A DNA stretch of 64,000 nt from Tolypothrix bouteillei VB521301 (GTDB lineage Bacteria; Cyanobacteriota; Cyanobacteriia; Cyanobacteriales; Nostocaceae): positions 8,593,123 to 8,657,122 of the forward strand of contig NZ_JHEG04000001.1 in assembly GCF_000760695.4 (NCBI RefSeq), read 5' to 3'. How positions within the stretch are numbered: the first letter of the stretch is position 1; each line of letters starts with the position of its first letter. The notes beneath the pieces are model-generated. The model was given only the letters and a program-made list of their open reading frames with translations, ran no database searches and was not told the origin of the DNA. A program made the position numbers and the translations under genes. Shown piece after piece: positions 55,086 to 64,000 of this stretch.

Positions 55086-55283
55086 ATATAGTCAAGTCTC
55101 ATCATATATATTTTTGTTATAAATATTCTTCCCAAATTTAGAATGAAACTAACACTAAGTAAGTGGGCAATACTACTCGGATAAGCGAAGATTAAAAACC
55201 CGGTTTCTCAGACCTTTACCAATGACAAAGGACAATTGACAAAGGACGATCGCTATAAGTTAACTTTATTTGTGCCGACCTAC

Positions 55284-56435
55284 TTAAAATTTAAACCGCA
55301 CCTGTCCTGTCAAGGAGTTACCACTGTAGGAATTTTCCCCCGTATCTCGACTTCGGACATTGCTAAAGTCATAACCTAGGTCAGCCTCTATATTTTTCGA
55401 TAGTTTTGCTGTACAACGAGCTTGATAATTATTAGCGATGTCAAACTCTCCTTTCAGTCTTTGTTGTCCTAAACTCGCAGCCAGCCGACAGCGCAGGAAT
55501 TCAAAAATATCTCCTTCCCAAGCGACCTCAGCGTTGTACACTAAAAAATCTGGAGGAGAAAAGTAACCACTTGTGCTTTCTAAATCGTTTGTGTAATTCC
55601 AAGTGAACAAGTTAGCAGCAACAGAGAATTGGCCAATTTTGCGTTCTAGCCTACTAAAAGACTGTACTTCAAAGTTGTTATCATTGTAGGTTCCTAAATG
55701 CAATGTAGAGAAAAAACTGGTGTTACGGTTAATTTGCCAATATATGCTGGGACCGAAACGTAAAGCAGTAATATGATTATCTAACGTTATGGCGTTAAAC
55801 TTATAAGGAGCATATTCTACATCACCAGAAATGGACACACCGGATAGCAGTTTGCCTGAAGAAGAGACTTTCATCCCAATGGGAGCCTCCACTTTAGCCT
55901 TAAAATTTGGAGCTAGGGATAAACGGTTAAACCAATCTACACCTGCTGCTGTTTGGAGTGTTAAATCTCCAACTTTTCCCTCCCATCCAATTTGGAAGGG
56001 AACATTAGTAATTGATTCTACTTTGGCATTTTCAAAGTAATTAATACCTGTCTTAAACCATATTTTATTTCCATCACGCAATTGAAATTGTGCTGTTGGT
56101 TCGATAAATAAGTTTTCTTGACCAAAGTTATCGGTATGACGACGAAAGTCGGTTTGGATGCTTTTTAAAACAGCAATTGGTTTGGTGGGTTGTGTAGATG
56201 TTGCTGGTGGGCTTGTTCTCTTTGGGGGTTTGGGTATAGGTGGTGGAGGTGGAGGTGGTAATTGCAAACCAGGATTAAAATTTTCAGGTGCAGCTAGTAC
56301 TCTAGAACTACTGCATAAAGTCAAAATACCTACACTCCCAATAGCTAGCAATTGAAGTTGCAAACATCCGACAGTGACCCTAACAAACAAATCATGTGAA
56401 AAAATAGCAATATTACGTTTTATAGTTCTTTTCAT
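55284..56435 (-). CDS. Predicted outer-membrane beta-barrel protein
   Basis: 383 residues. A long basic N-region and hydrophobic core (LQLLAIGSVGILTLCSSS) end in VLAAPENFNPG, a signal-peptide site, followed by a Pro-rich stretch (PPPPPPPIPKPPKRT). The rest alternates polar and hydrophobic residues in beta-strand pattern and ends in RFKF with a terminal Phe, the usual signal for outer-membrane insertion. Patterns such as LRCRLAASLGQQRLKGEFDI and IEADLGYDFSNVRSRDTGEN resemble porin/BcsC-type barrels but I cannot assign a family. It is first in the cluster and could be the glucan exit pore. Confidence 0.7.
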   Translation of the reverse strand: MKRTIKRNIAIFSHDLFVRVTVGCLQLQLLAIGSVGILTLCSSSRVLAAPENFNPGLQLPPPPPPPIPKPPKRTSPPATSTQPTKPIAVLKSIQTDFRRHTDNFGQENLFIEPTAQFQLRDGNKIWFKTGINYFENAKVESITNVPFQIGWEGKVGDLTLQTAAGVDWFNRLSLAPNFKAKVEAPIGMKVSSSGKLLSGVSISGDVEYAPYKFNAITLDNHITALRFGPSIYWQINRNTSFFSTLHLGTYNDNNFEVQSFSRLERKIGQFSVAANLFTWNYTNDLESTSGYFSPPDFLVYNAEVAWEGDIFEFLRCRLAASLGQQRLKGEFDIANNYQARCTAKLSKNIEADLGYDFSNVRSRDTGENSYSGNSLTGQVRFKF

Positions 56436-56792
56436 TAGTTATAAGTACTACTAGGTGCAAGATATAAGGTACTTTGTCTTATAATGCCCAACATATTGGC
56501 ATAAGTATCTAGAAGAATATAATGAAATGAAAAATAGGGCTTGTAAAAAACCTAGTTTCTTAAAAAAATCGGATTTTTCAAAAACGCATAATTATTCAAA
56601 CGTATATTTACGGTATTACAAGATCGAACCAGATTTGATTCTCGATTTTAACCGTAAAAATACGCTAACAATTTATAGTAAAAATGCCATAAATTAAATT
56701 TATCTAAATATTGATAGTAGGTAAAAATAAAAGATGTAAAACATCTAGATTCCGTTTCAATACTTATCGATTAATAATAGTCGAGGTGCCAT

Positions 56793-56821
56793 AAACCCGG
56801 TATCTCCAAGATACCGGGTTT
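56793..56821. repeat. 13-bp stem-loop AAACCCGGTATCT/AGATACCGGGTTT
   Basis: The two arms pair perfectly around CCA. A weak T-run (TTTCTC) follows on the plus strand, so it could be a terminator-like hairpin. AACCCGGTTTCT-like sequence also appears at 55198 and 56560, so it belongs to a local repeat family. Confidence 0.55.
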
Positions 56822-56864
56822 CTCTTGCATCGCTTAACCAAACAGTATTAGATTCCGTTCGTAA

Positions 56865-56888
56865 TTGCGCTTTAGCGCTAAAGCGCAA
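56865..56888. repeat. 24-bp perfect palindrome TTGCGCTTTAGC/GCTAAAGCGCAA
   Basis: The sequence equals its own reverse complement over 24 bases. It lies ~150 bp before the hybrid kinase gene. Either an extragenic palindromic repeat or an operator. Confidence 0.65.
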
Positions 56889-57040
56889 CTACAAACAAAT
56901 AATGATTACTTAATTCAACCAAAACCACCCTTTTTAAGGGGGATTTAGGGAAATATTGAATATGATTGCTACTGATGAAAGGACTTTTCAAACATCCTCT
57001 AACTATTTAGTAAAACTGTAACTAAGGACAAAGATTGAAG

Positions 57041-60000
57041 ATGAAAGCACCATTACCTGACAACGAGGCACAAAGAATTGAGGCACTTTTACAGTATAAA
57101 ATCCTTGATACTCCAGCTGAAGCTGCTTTTGATGACCTTACTAATTTGGCGTCCTATATCTGTGGAACTCCTATTGCCTTAATCAGCTTAATTGACACTA
57201 ACCGTCAATGGTTTAAATCAAAAGTTGGTCTAGAAGCACTACAAACACCCCGTGACATTGCATTCTGCGGTCACAGCATTTTACAACCTGATGTTTTTGT
57301 TGTTCCTGATGCTACACTTGACCAACGCTTCGCTGACAACCCATTGGTTACCTCTGATCCTAATATTCGCTTTTATGCTGGTGTTTCTCTCATTAATCCT
57401 GAAAGACAAGCGCTAGGAACATTGTGTGTGATTGACCGAGTCCCAAGGAACCTTTCTCCTGAACAAATAGAAGCACTCAGAATTTTAGGTCGCCACGTTA
57501 TTAAGTTACTGGAACTGCGCCGCAATTTGACTAGCTTAGCACTTGCTACTCGCGAACACAATAAGGAACAGAAGGGACGCCGACAATTTTTCAAAAGGAT
57601 TGCAGGAGGGTTTGGGTTAGCTTCAGTCATTTTAGTCCTGATTGGCGTAGTCTCATATCAAGAAACGCAAATCTTTATTAAAACTAGTCATCAGGTTATC
57701 AAGATTCAAGACAAAATTAATATCTTGGAAGAATTATTTTCTGCACTCAAGGATGCTGAAACTGGACAACGGGGTTATCTTCTGACGGGAAAAACAACTT
57801 ATTTAAAACCTTATGAATCAGCATTAGGAACAGTCAATGAAAAAATAGAGAAGTTGAAAAATTCCAGTTTAGAAAATCCCCAGCAACAGAAGCAGTTAAA
57901 AATACTTGAATCTTTGATATCAGCAAAACTAGCCGAATTACAGCAAACAATTGACTTGCGGCAACAAAAGGGGGTTGACTCAGCATTACAGATTGTTCGG
58001 ACAGATATAGGCAAAAATCTTATGGATGAACTCCGTAAAGTTGTCCTAGAGATAAAAAATGAGAAAAAGAAGCAGCTTGAACAACAGTCAGAAGTAGTGA
58101 GACACACTGCACACAGAACACTTCTAACACTGACGCTTGCTATTAGTTTGACTGTTATCATTCTTGCGGTGCTTTACTACCATATCTACTGCGAGATAAT
58201 GGAGAGAAAGAGGACAGAAGAATCATTGCATACAGAACGGAATTTTATCTCCGCAGTCCTAGATACAGCCAGTGCTTTAGTCTTAGTTTTAGACATCCAA
58301 GGTCGAATTATTCGCTTCAACCAAGCATGCGAACAAATTACAGGTTATTCTTTTAGTGAAGTTAGAGGTAGATATTTCCAAAATCTATTTATTCTTCCTG
58401 AAGAGGAAGAAAGAATACAAGAATATATTAAACATCTCCTATCCGGTCAAGGTGTTACAAATTGCGAAAATCATTGGATAACTAAAACTGGTGAAAAACG
58501 GCTAATTTCTTGGGCTAACACTGTACTGAAAGACAAACAGGGTGAGATAGAATATATTATTGCCACTGGTATTGATATCACCGATCGCAAGCAAGCTGAA
58601 GAAAAGCTCAAACGCCAGAACTTGCGATCGCAACTATTTACCGAAATCACTCTTAAAATTCGCCAATCCCTACAAATCGAAGACATTCTCAAAACCACAG
58701 TTTGTGAGGTGCAAAAAATCCTGAATAGCGATCGCGTCCTCATCTACCAACCTTTTGTCGATTCACTGGAACACTCAGTTACCGAAGCATTAGTTTCTAG
58801 CTGTTTGCCAATCAAAGGGCAAAAAGTTGCGGAAATTTATTTTCAAGTGGAATACCAACTACAGTATTGCCTACAGCAATACCGTCATAGCAGAATTTCT
58901 ACTATTCCAAATGTAGAATTGCTTGAACACCAACAAAGTCATATAGAATTACTGCAACAGTTTGGGGTTAAAGCAAATTTTGTTGTTCCTATTCTTGTCA
59001 AAGAAGAACTTAGTGGATTACTCATTGTCCATCAATGTACGAGTTCCCGCCAGTGGTCAAGCTTTGAAACCCGACTGCTGCGTGAAATAGCTGACCAAGT
59101 TGGTATAGCTTTAGCTCAAGCCCAATTGCTAGAAGCAGAAACTCACCAGCGACAAGAACTTGAAATTGCCCGTCATCAAGCCGAGTTAGCATCTCTTGCC
59201 AAAAGTTCTTTTTTAGCAAACATGAGTCATGAAATCCGCACTCCCATGAATGCTGTGCTGGGAATGACCGGATTACTGTTAGAAACACCTTTGACCAGAG
59301 AACAACAGGATTTTGTTGAAACAATTCGTATCAGTGGAGACGCATTATTAACGTTAATTAACGAGATTTTGGATTTATCAAAACTAGAGGCAGGGGAGAT
59401 GACTTTAGAAACTCTAAACTTCGATTTATCTACTTGTATAGAAGAAGTGTTGGAATTACTTGCCCCTCAAGCACATCATAAGGGATTAGAAATTGCAGCG
59501 TTAATTTATCGCAATGTCCCCACTTTTCTTCAAGGAGACGCCAGTCGTTTGCGCCAAATTCTCATGAATTTGATAGGAAACGCTATCAAGTTTACTAGTA
59601 TTGGGGAAGTTGTAGTGCAAGCTGAATTGCAAGCTGAATCTTCAACTACAGCAACTCTTTTATTTAGCATCAGAGATACTGGTATTGGAATTTTACCAGA
59701 AGACCAACACAGATTGTTTGCACCATTTTCTCAAGTAGATGCTTCCACGACTCGCAAATATGGTGGTACGGGTTTGGGACTAGCCATATGCAAGCAGTTG
59801 GTTGATTTGATGGGAGGAGAAATTGGGGTAGAAAGCCAACTAGGAGTAGGGTCTAAGTTTTGGTTTAAGATTCCTTTTGTCAAGCAAATCCAACCTGTTT
59901 GTTCCAAACAAGATTACAACGTTTTAACTTATCGTCGCGCCTTAGTGGTGGATGACAACGCAACCAATCGCAAAATTATCCACCATCAAGCCCTTCGTTG

Positions 60001-61165
60001 GGGAATGCAGGTTGATGAAGCGGCTTGTGCAACTGATGCCCTTAAAGCTTTACGGAAAGCTTCTTTGGAAAACAAATCCTATGATATTGCTTTTATTGAT
60101 ATGCAAATGCCCGAAATAGACGGGATGTCTTTGGGTAAACAAATTAAAGCAGATTCTGCGATCGCTGATATACCTTTGATTATGCTGACTTCTACAAATC
60201 AACGGGAAGAGGTACAACGGGCGCTCAAAATAGGTTTTGCTGCTTATCTGGTGAAACCTGTTAAGTCTTCCCGATTGCTTGATACTATGATGACCATTCT
60301 AGGAACCACGACTGAGCTAAATTGTTCAATCACAAATGATATTAAAAATCCACCTGTTTCTCAAAACCTTCAACATATCGCTTGCGCTCAAAAATTCGAT
60401 TTAAGAATTCTCCTTGCAGAGGATAATCTAGTCAATCAAAAAGTAGCCCTGACACAACTCAAGAACTTAGGTTATATTGCCGATGTAGCCGCAAATGGAC
60501 AAGAAGTTTTAGAGCTATTGAGAACTATTCCTTATGATTTAATTCTTATGGATTGCCAAATGCCAGTTCTTGATGGTTTGGAAGCTACAAGAGAAATTCA
60601 TAGATGGCAAGAAAGTATATTTACAAATGGTCGTCGCCCTGTCGTGATTGCTATGACAGCGAATGCTATGAAAGAAGACCAAAAAATGTGTCTTGATGCA
60701 GGTATGGATGACTATTTAAGCAAACCAGTGAAAAAAGAACAATTGGCAGCTATGTTACATAAATGGCATGAAATTATACACACACAAAAAATCATTACAT
60801 CTGAAGATAAAGCTGCTACTACAGATAGAGATTTACATAACCAATTGATTGATTGGAAACACTTACATCAGTTATCGGAAAATGACCCAGAGTTTGAATT
60901 AGAACTATTACAGATGTTTATTGAAGATAGCCGAACTCATTTAGAGACTACTAAAGTAGCTATTGCAGATCGTGATTGTCAACAAATTGCTAGAGAAGCC
61001 CATCATTTAAAAGGTGGTAGTGGCAATGTGGGTGCGCTCGCTATGCAGCAAGCCGCAGAGAAATTAGAGGAATGTGCCCGTTTTCAAGAGTTTGCAGAAG
61101 CGAGCCAGGTAGTTGATGAATTAGAAAAGTGTGTTTGCCTTATTCAAGAGTTTTTAAATCAGTGA
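57041..61165 (+). CDS. Multi-sensor hybrid histidine kinase (GAF-CHASE3-PAS-GAF-HK-REC-REC-HPt)
   Basis: 1374 residues from ATG 57041 (TTG 57035 is an alternative). In order: GAF (~10-165, [17 protein letters not shown]), membrane helix (~188-210), CHASE3 (~212-355, [20 protein letters not shown]), membrane helix (~366-388), PAS (~400-520), GAF (~535-700), HisKA ([13 protein letters not shown], His ~729), HATPase ([19 protein letters not shown]), receiver 1 ([12 protein letters not shown], Asp ~1020), receiver 2 ([12 protein letters not shown], Asp ~1169) and HPt ([10 protein letters not shown], His ~1320). A full phosphorelay in one membrane protein. It is divergent from the cellulose-like cluster and probably regulates it or a stress response; the output partner is unknown. 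Confidence 0.93.
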   Translation: MKAPLPDNEAQRIEALLQYKILDTPAEAAFDDLTNLASYICGTPIALISLIDTNRQWFKSKVGLEALQTPRDIAFCGHSILQPDVFVVPDATLDQRFADNPLVTSDPNIRFYAGVSLINPERQALGTLCVIDRVPRNLSPEQIEALRILGRHVIKLLELRRNLTSLALATREHNKEQKGRRQFFKRIAGGFGLASVILVLIGVVSYQETQIFIKTSHQVIKIQDKINILEELFSALKDAETGQRGYLLTGKTTYLKPYESALGTVNEKIEKLKNSSLENPQQQKQLKILESLISAKLAELQQTIDLRQQKGVDSALQIVRTDIGKNLMDELRKVVLEIKNEKKKQLEQQSEVVRHTAHRTLLTLTLAISLTVIILAVLYYHIYCEIMERKRTEESLHTERNFISAVLDTASALVLVLDIQGRIIRFNQACEQITGYSFSEVRGRYFQNLFILPEEEERIQEYIKHLLSGQGVTNCENHWITKTGEKRLISWANTVLKDKQGEIEYIIATGIDITDRKQAEEKLKRQNLRSQLFTEITLKIRQSLQIEDILKTTVCEVQKILNSDRVLIYQPFVDSLEHSVTEALVSSCLPIKGQKVAEIYFQVEYQLQYCLQQYRHSRISTIPNVELLEHQQSHIELLQQFGVKANFVVPILVKEELSGLLIVHQCTSSRQWSSFETRLLREIADQVGIALAQAQLLEAETHQRQELEIARHQAELASLAKSSFLANMSHEIRTPMNAVLGMTGLLLETPLTREQQDFVETIRISGDALLTLINEILDLSKLEAGEMTLETLNFDLSTCIEEVLELLAPQAHHKGLEIAALIYRNVPTFLQGDASRLRQILMNLIGNAIKFTSIGEVVVQAELQAESSTTATLLFSIRDTGIGILPEDQHRLFAPFSQVDASTTRKYGGTGLGLAICKQLVDLMGGEIGVESQLGVGSKFWFKIPFVKQIQPVCSKQDYNVLTYRRALVVDDNATNRKIIHHQALRWGMQVDEAACATDALKALRKASLENKSYDIAFIDMQMPEIDGMSLGKQIKADSAIADIPLIMLTSTNQREEVQRALKIGFAAYLVKPVKSSRLLDTMMTILGTTTELNCSITNDIKNPPVSQNLQHIACAQKFDLRILLAEDNLVNQKVALTQLKNLGYIADVAANGQEVLELLRTIPYDLILMDCQMPVLDGLEATREIHRWQESIFTNGRRPVVIAMTANAMKEDQKMCLDAGMDDYLSKPVKKEQLAAMLHKWHEIIHTQKIITSEDKAATTDRDLHNQLIDWKHLHQLSENDPEFELELLQMFIEDSRTHLETTKVAIADRDCQQIAREAHHLKGGSGNVGALAMQQAAEKLEECARFQEFAEASQVVDELEKCVCLIQEFLNQ

Positions 61166-61176
61166 ACAGAGAAAAC

Positions 61177-61593
61177 TTAATAATACTTACGCATTAATAA
61201 ACAGTAACGATTATCTGCTGTAGGTTCATATCTTAATTCATCTGCCAGCGCTGCCATAATTCTTAAACCTCGTCCGCGTTCTTCGTCATTTTCTTCTAAT
61301 TCGGTTGTTTCTTGCAATTTCTGCTCCAAATCAAAAGGTTGACCATATGACACAATACGAATCTCAATATTTTTTTCTGAGCGCACAACCTCTATCTCAA
61401 TGGGAGTTTCCGGGGATAAATTTTTATGGGCGTGCTCCACAATATTAATCAATCCCTCTATCAAAAGAGTTTGGCACTGCCACCAGATTCGGGTATCGAG
61501 AAAAGATGGTTGGTTTATCGTATCAAACCATGATAAGACTTGGGCGTAATCGGTTATACCTGTATAAGTTTTTAGAAAAAATTTACTATTCAC
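61177..61593 (-). CDS. RsbW-like serine kinase/anti-sigma factor (HATPase)
   Basis: 138 residues, one HATPase_c domain: WWQCQTLLIEGLINIVEHAH (N box), SPETPIEIEVVRSEKNIEIR, VSYGQPFDLEQ (G1-like), ERGRGLRIMAALADELRY (G2). Such kinases phosphorylate STAS antagonists and bind sigma factors or other clients. It lies between the hybrid kinase and the PP2C gene, and its likely STAS partner is at 46677-47015. Confidence 0.88.
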   Translation of the reverse strand: MNSKFFLKTYTGITDYAQVLSWFDTINQPSFLDTRIWWQCQTLLIEGLINIVEHAHKNLSPETPIEIEVVRSEKNIEIRIVSYGQPFDLEQKLQETTELEENDEERGRGLRIMAALADELRYEPTADNRYCLLMRKYY

Positions 61594-61729
61594 ACTTTTA
61601 CCAATAAAATATCCTTAAATATATCAAAATTTCTAAAATAATATGGATATTCTTCTTGTGTCTAACTAATAAAAACTTTGAATTGTCATCAGAAAAAATA
61701 CTGAATATTGATAATTTTTTGAAAAAACT

Positions 61730-62977
61730 ATGTTTAAAATACTCATAATAGATGATGACCCTATTGTACGGATGGTGCTGAAAAAAGCACTCTACAATCA
61801 AGGTTATGATGTGACTGTAGCTAGCAGTGGAAAGGAAGGCATTGTACTAGCACAACAAGAACTTCCCGCATTGATTATTTGTGATTGGATAATGTCAGGA
61901 CTGGATGGATTGGAAGTTTGTCGTCAAATTAAAGCAAATCCAGAACTGACAACAACTTTTTTTATTCTATTGACTGCAAAGGGAGCTTCTCCGGGCGAAG
62001 AGAGCGATCGAGTGCAGGGACTGGATGCTGGTGCAGACGAGTTTGTGTCTAAACCCATTGAGATGAATGAATTAAAAGCACGGGTACGCGCAGGACTGAG
62101 GATACACCAACTCTATCAAGATTTACACAACCAAAAGAAAGCTTTAGAGATACTCAATCAAAATTTGCATACCCAAAAGCAAATTTTAGAAACAGAGCTG
62201 GCGCAAGCGGCTGATTATGTGCGATCGCTTCTTCCTTCCCCTCTTGTTGGTAAAGTTTCTATAGAATCGCTGTTTCTGCCTTCAGTACAGCTAGGTGGTG
62301 ATTGCTTTGACTATTATTGGATTGACGATGAGAACCTTGCCATTTATTTACTGGACGTGTCGGGACATGGTGTAGGTTCAGCCCTGTTATCTGTGTCAGT
62401 GCTCAATGTCATACGTTCTTCCATATATACTCCAACACTAAAATCAGTTACCTTGTGTAGTGAATCTGCTTTTCATTTAAGCACATCACAGTCCCTACCA
62501 AAAACGAATTTGTTTCAACCCAGTCAAGTTCTGAGTACACTCAATCAAGCTTTTCAAATGAGCAACCACAGTGAGAAGTACTTTACAATTTGGTACGGAG
62601 TATACAACCGCTCTCAACGTCAACTTGTTTATGCGAATGCAGGACATCCACCTGCAATATTGTTATCTGGAACAGACATTCAGGTGAGAAAGCTAGATGC
62701 TTTTGGATTCCCCATAGGTTTTTTATCAGATGCAGACTATGAAGATATCACTATAGAAATTCCGAAAAATAGTACTTTATATTTATTTAGTGATGGTGCC
62801 TATGAAATTCTACAAGCAAACGAAAAAATTTGGGGTTTAAATGCTTTCATTGATGTCTTAATGAACTGTACTCAAACAAACACTCACCATCTCAAGCAAA
62901 TCTTGGCAGAAATTATGTCTGTCAATACCAAGTCAACCTTGGATGATGATTTATCTTTATTAAAAGTTAATTTTTGA
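61730..62977 (+). CDS. Response regulator with PP2C (SpoIIE/RsbU-type) phosphatase
   Basis: 415 residues: receiver domain (~1-122, phosphoacceptor Asp in IICDWIMSGLDG, Lys in FVSKPIEMNELK), coiled coil (~128-170), PP2C domain (~185-415) with metal motifs QLGGDCFDYYWI, YLLDVSGHGVGSALLS, FSDGAYEILQ and TLDDDLSLL. Receiver phosphorylation would switch the phosphatase, which dephosphorylates a STAS antagonist. With the kinase (61177) and the STAS protein (46677) it completes a partner-switching set. It is divergent from the kinase gene. Confidence 0.92.
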   Translation: MFKILIIDDDPIVRMVLKKALYNQGYDVTVASSGKEGIVLAQQELPALIICDWIMSGLDGLEVCRQIKANPELTTTFFILLTAKGASPGEESDRVQGLDAGADEFVSKPIEMNELKARVRAGLRIHQLYQDLHNQKKALEILNQNLHTQKQILETELAQAADYVRSLLPSPLVGKVSIESLFLPSVQLGGDCFDYYWIDDENLAIYLLDVSGHGVGSALLSVSVLNVIRSSIYTPTLKSVTLCSESAFHLSTSQSLPKTNLFQPSQVLSTLNQAFQMSNHSEKYFTIWYGVYNRSQRQLVYANAGHPPAILLSGTDIQVRKLDAFGFPIGFLSDADYEDITIEIPKNSTLYLFSDGAYEILQANEKIWGLNAFIDVLMNCTQTNTHHLKQILAEIMSVNTKSTLDDDLSLLKVNF

Positions 62978-62990
62978 TTTACAACAGTTT

Positions 62991-63068
62991 TCACCTAAAT
63001 GAACTACATCCCTTGTAAGGGAGCAAGGCTGCTGCGCCCCTACAGCTGTTGTCTATTTACCTGAAAAT
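62991..63068. mobile_element. MITE-like extragenic element (second copy)
   Basis: TAAATGAACTACATCCCTTG faces ATTTACCTGAAAATG across a core with GGAGCAAGGC and GCTGCGCCCC. Layout and ends resemble the element at 21375-21436. It sits at the 3' end of the truncated MFS gene, so insertion may have caused the truncation. Confidence 0.4.
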
Positions 63069-63526
63069 GGCTGTAAAAATATGCAACAGGTTGTGTAATG
63101 TATATAGCCTTCTTTTTTTTCAATTATGTCCATCATGAAGGCATAACGAGTAGGTGTCTCAATACTATTGAGTAAACCTTGCAATACACTTGCACAAATT
63201 AGGAGCCAAATACTGATTGTTCCTGTTAAAGTAAGAATTGCTAAAGTTAATGAGAGAATCATCATGAGAAATTGTGCAGTAATAAGAATATTACGTCGAT
63301 GAAACTGCTCTATCCAAATACCAGCTAAAGGGCTAACTATTAAATTAGGAACCTGACTTAGAAAACGAATTAAGCCTAGTAAAGCTACTGATTCTGTCTG
63401 AGAATAAACTAGCCATGCACAGGTAGTTTCTGTTATAAAACTACCAATCATAGATAAACTATGACCACTAAAAAATAGACGGTAATTTCTAGACTTAAAA
63501 GATTGCAAACTCTGGGTCACGCTCAT
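63053..63526 (-). pseudogene. MFS transporter, C-terminal part missing
   Basis: From MSVTQSLQSFKSRNYRLFFS the first ~145 residues are a normal start of an EntS-type MFS exporter (FFSGHSLSMIGSFITETTCA, LVYSQTESVALLGLIRFLSQ, TPTRYAFMMDIIEKKE), with four helices. After IIEKKE the frame runs into unrelated sequence (GYIHYTTCCIFLQPFSGK) and stops. At least eight of twelve helices are lost, so it is non-functional. The longer frame to 63568 adds an unconserved leader. Confidence 0.8.
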
Positions 63527-63781
63527 GTTGACTAGCTGCCTCTCATGTTGATACCGATTTTTTGTCAAACTTTAATATCTGGAATTTTACTAAAAGCCAA
63601 TCAATTTACCGTACTTTAGTATAAAAGTACTATTTGTGTCAATGTACTCAACCCAGATAATTAACGTAGGGTATGCAAACCCTGGCACGTCCGTCTTTTA
63701 AAAAATCCCCAGTTTCATCATCATGAGCCTTCTGATTTCAATTATGGACATACAAATGATGTCTTGGTATATCCCAGTGAC

Positions 63782-64000
63782 GTTTCAATCCCTAATAAGG
63801 ATTCGTATCAATTGCAACATATTTGTTAGCGGATACTTAGATTTGCCCATGTTTCAATCCCTAATAGGGATTCGTATCAATTGCAACCTTTGCACTTCTC
63901 TCTCGTTCCATCTTGCTAGTTCGTTTCAATCCCTAATAGGGATTCGTATCAATTGCAACCTTCGAGCGTTCAAAGTTTATGAAGTGGTTGAACAGTTTCA
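63782..64000 (-). CRISPR. CRISPR array, 37-nt repeats (continues past the window edge)
   Basis: Three complete repeats at 63782-63818, 63851-63887 and 63923-63959, each starting GTTTCAATCCCTAATA and ending GTATCAATTGCAAC, with spacers of 32, 35 and 35 nt (63819-63850, 63888-63922, 63960-63994). A fourth repeat begins at 63995 (GTTTCA). The first repeat has one change (AATAAGG for AATAGGG), typical of the leader-distal end. On the minus strand repeats end in ATTGAAAC, the common crRNA 5' handle, so transcription is probably right to left with the leader outside the window. No cas gene is in the window; subtype not determined. Confidence 0.97.

Larger units (their letters stand above)
56436..57040. 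other. 600-bp divergent regulatory region with two palindromes
   Basis: No gene. It holds a 13-bp stem-loop (56793-56821) and a 24-bp perfect palindrome (56865-56888), and AT-rich promoters for both the barrel gene and the hybrid kinase probably lie around them. Confidence 0.5.

Noticed and set aside
63700..63781. Further degenerate CRISPR repeats left of the array
   Set aside because: No stretch resembling the 37-nt repeat is found there.
1..64000. tRNA or rRNA genes
   Set aside because: No cloverleaf with GGTTCRANYCC-type T arms or rRNA conserved segments was recognised on reading; a tRNAscan run would be decisive.

Overview
The window looks like chromosomal DNA of a filamentous, probably heterocyst-forming cyanobacterium (order Nostocales). 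The signs are frequent GCGATCGC (HIP1) octamers in genes and spacers, short tandem ATTAGCC/CTAATGG-type heptamer repeats between genes, a kdpA-kdpB-kdpG-kdpC operon, an adjacent flv3/flv1 pair as in heterocystous species, a CYP110-like P450, a GldA/F/G-type ABC cluster, a psbA (photosystem II D1) fragment and 37-nt CRISPR repeats. No species can be named from the sequence alone.

Layout. 0-5 kb: the end of a TPR-like/Hsp70/trypsin fusion gene, followed by decayed pieces of NTP-dependent conflict-system genes (an EAD1 domain, an EAD-like piece, a Walker-A ATPase start). 5.5-9.2 kb: a eukaryote-like phytochelatin synthase, fumarylacetoacetase and a membrane pentapeptide-repeat protein. 9.3-15.5 kb (minus strand): PsiE-like protein, two flavodiiron proteins, and a histidine kinase/response regulator pair. 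16-21 kb (plus): high-affinity K+ ATPase operon kdpABGC without kdpD. 21-24.6 kb: a two-partner-secretion exoprotein flanked by inverted IS630 transposase remnants. 24.6-29.3 kb (minus): ABC ATPase, permease, GldG-like and DUF4340 genes. 29.6-40 kb: mixed accessory genes, including TonB-like, a TnpB element, a divergent HxlR/oxidoreductase pair, three NTF2-fold proteins, P450 and DUF1643. 40-46.7 kb: a start-less TPR gene, an apparently intact group II intron, a retropepsin pair, and fragments of psbA, an SDR and a peroxiredoxin. 46.7-56.4 kb (minus): an outer-membrane beta-barrel, three DUF3131 proteins with four domains in all, a cellulose-synthase-like GT2 and a STAS protein. 57-63 kb: a large hybrid histidine kinase, an RsbW-like kinase, a receiver-PP2C phosphatase and a truncated MFS gene. 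63.8 kb to the edge: the start of a CRISPR array.

Most interesting unit. The 46.7-63 kb block combines an inner-membrane beta-glucan synthase, periplasmic DUF3131 proteins and an outer-membrane barrel. It is bracketed by all three parts of a partner-switching pathway (STAS antagonist, HATPase anti-sigma-type kinase, PP2C phosphatase) and a multi-sensor hybrid kinase. No BcsB, BcsC TPR protein or GH8 BcsZ is seen. I infer a regulated exopolysaccharide synthesis and export system that differs from the standard Bcs operon; function is unproven. The other candidates worth attention are the Hsp70-protease fusion with its conflict-gene relics, and the plant-like phytochelatin synthase.
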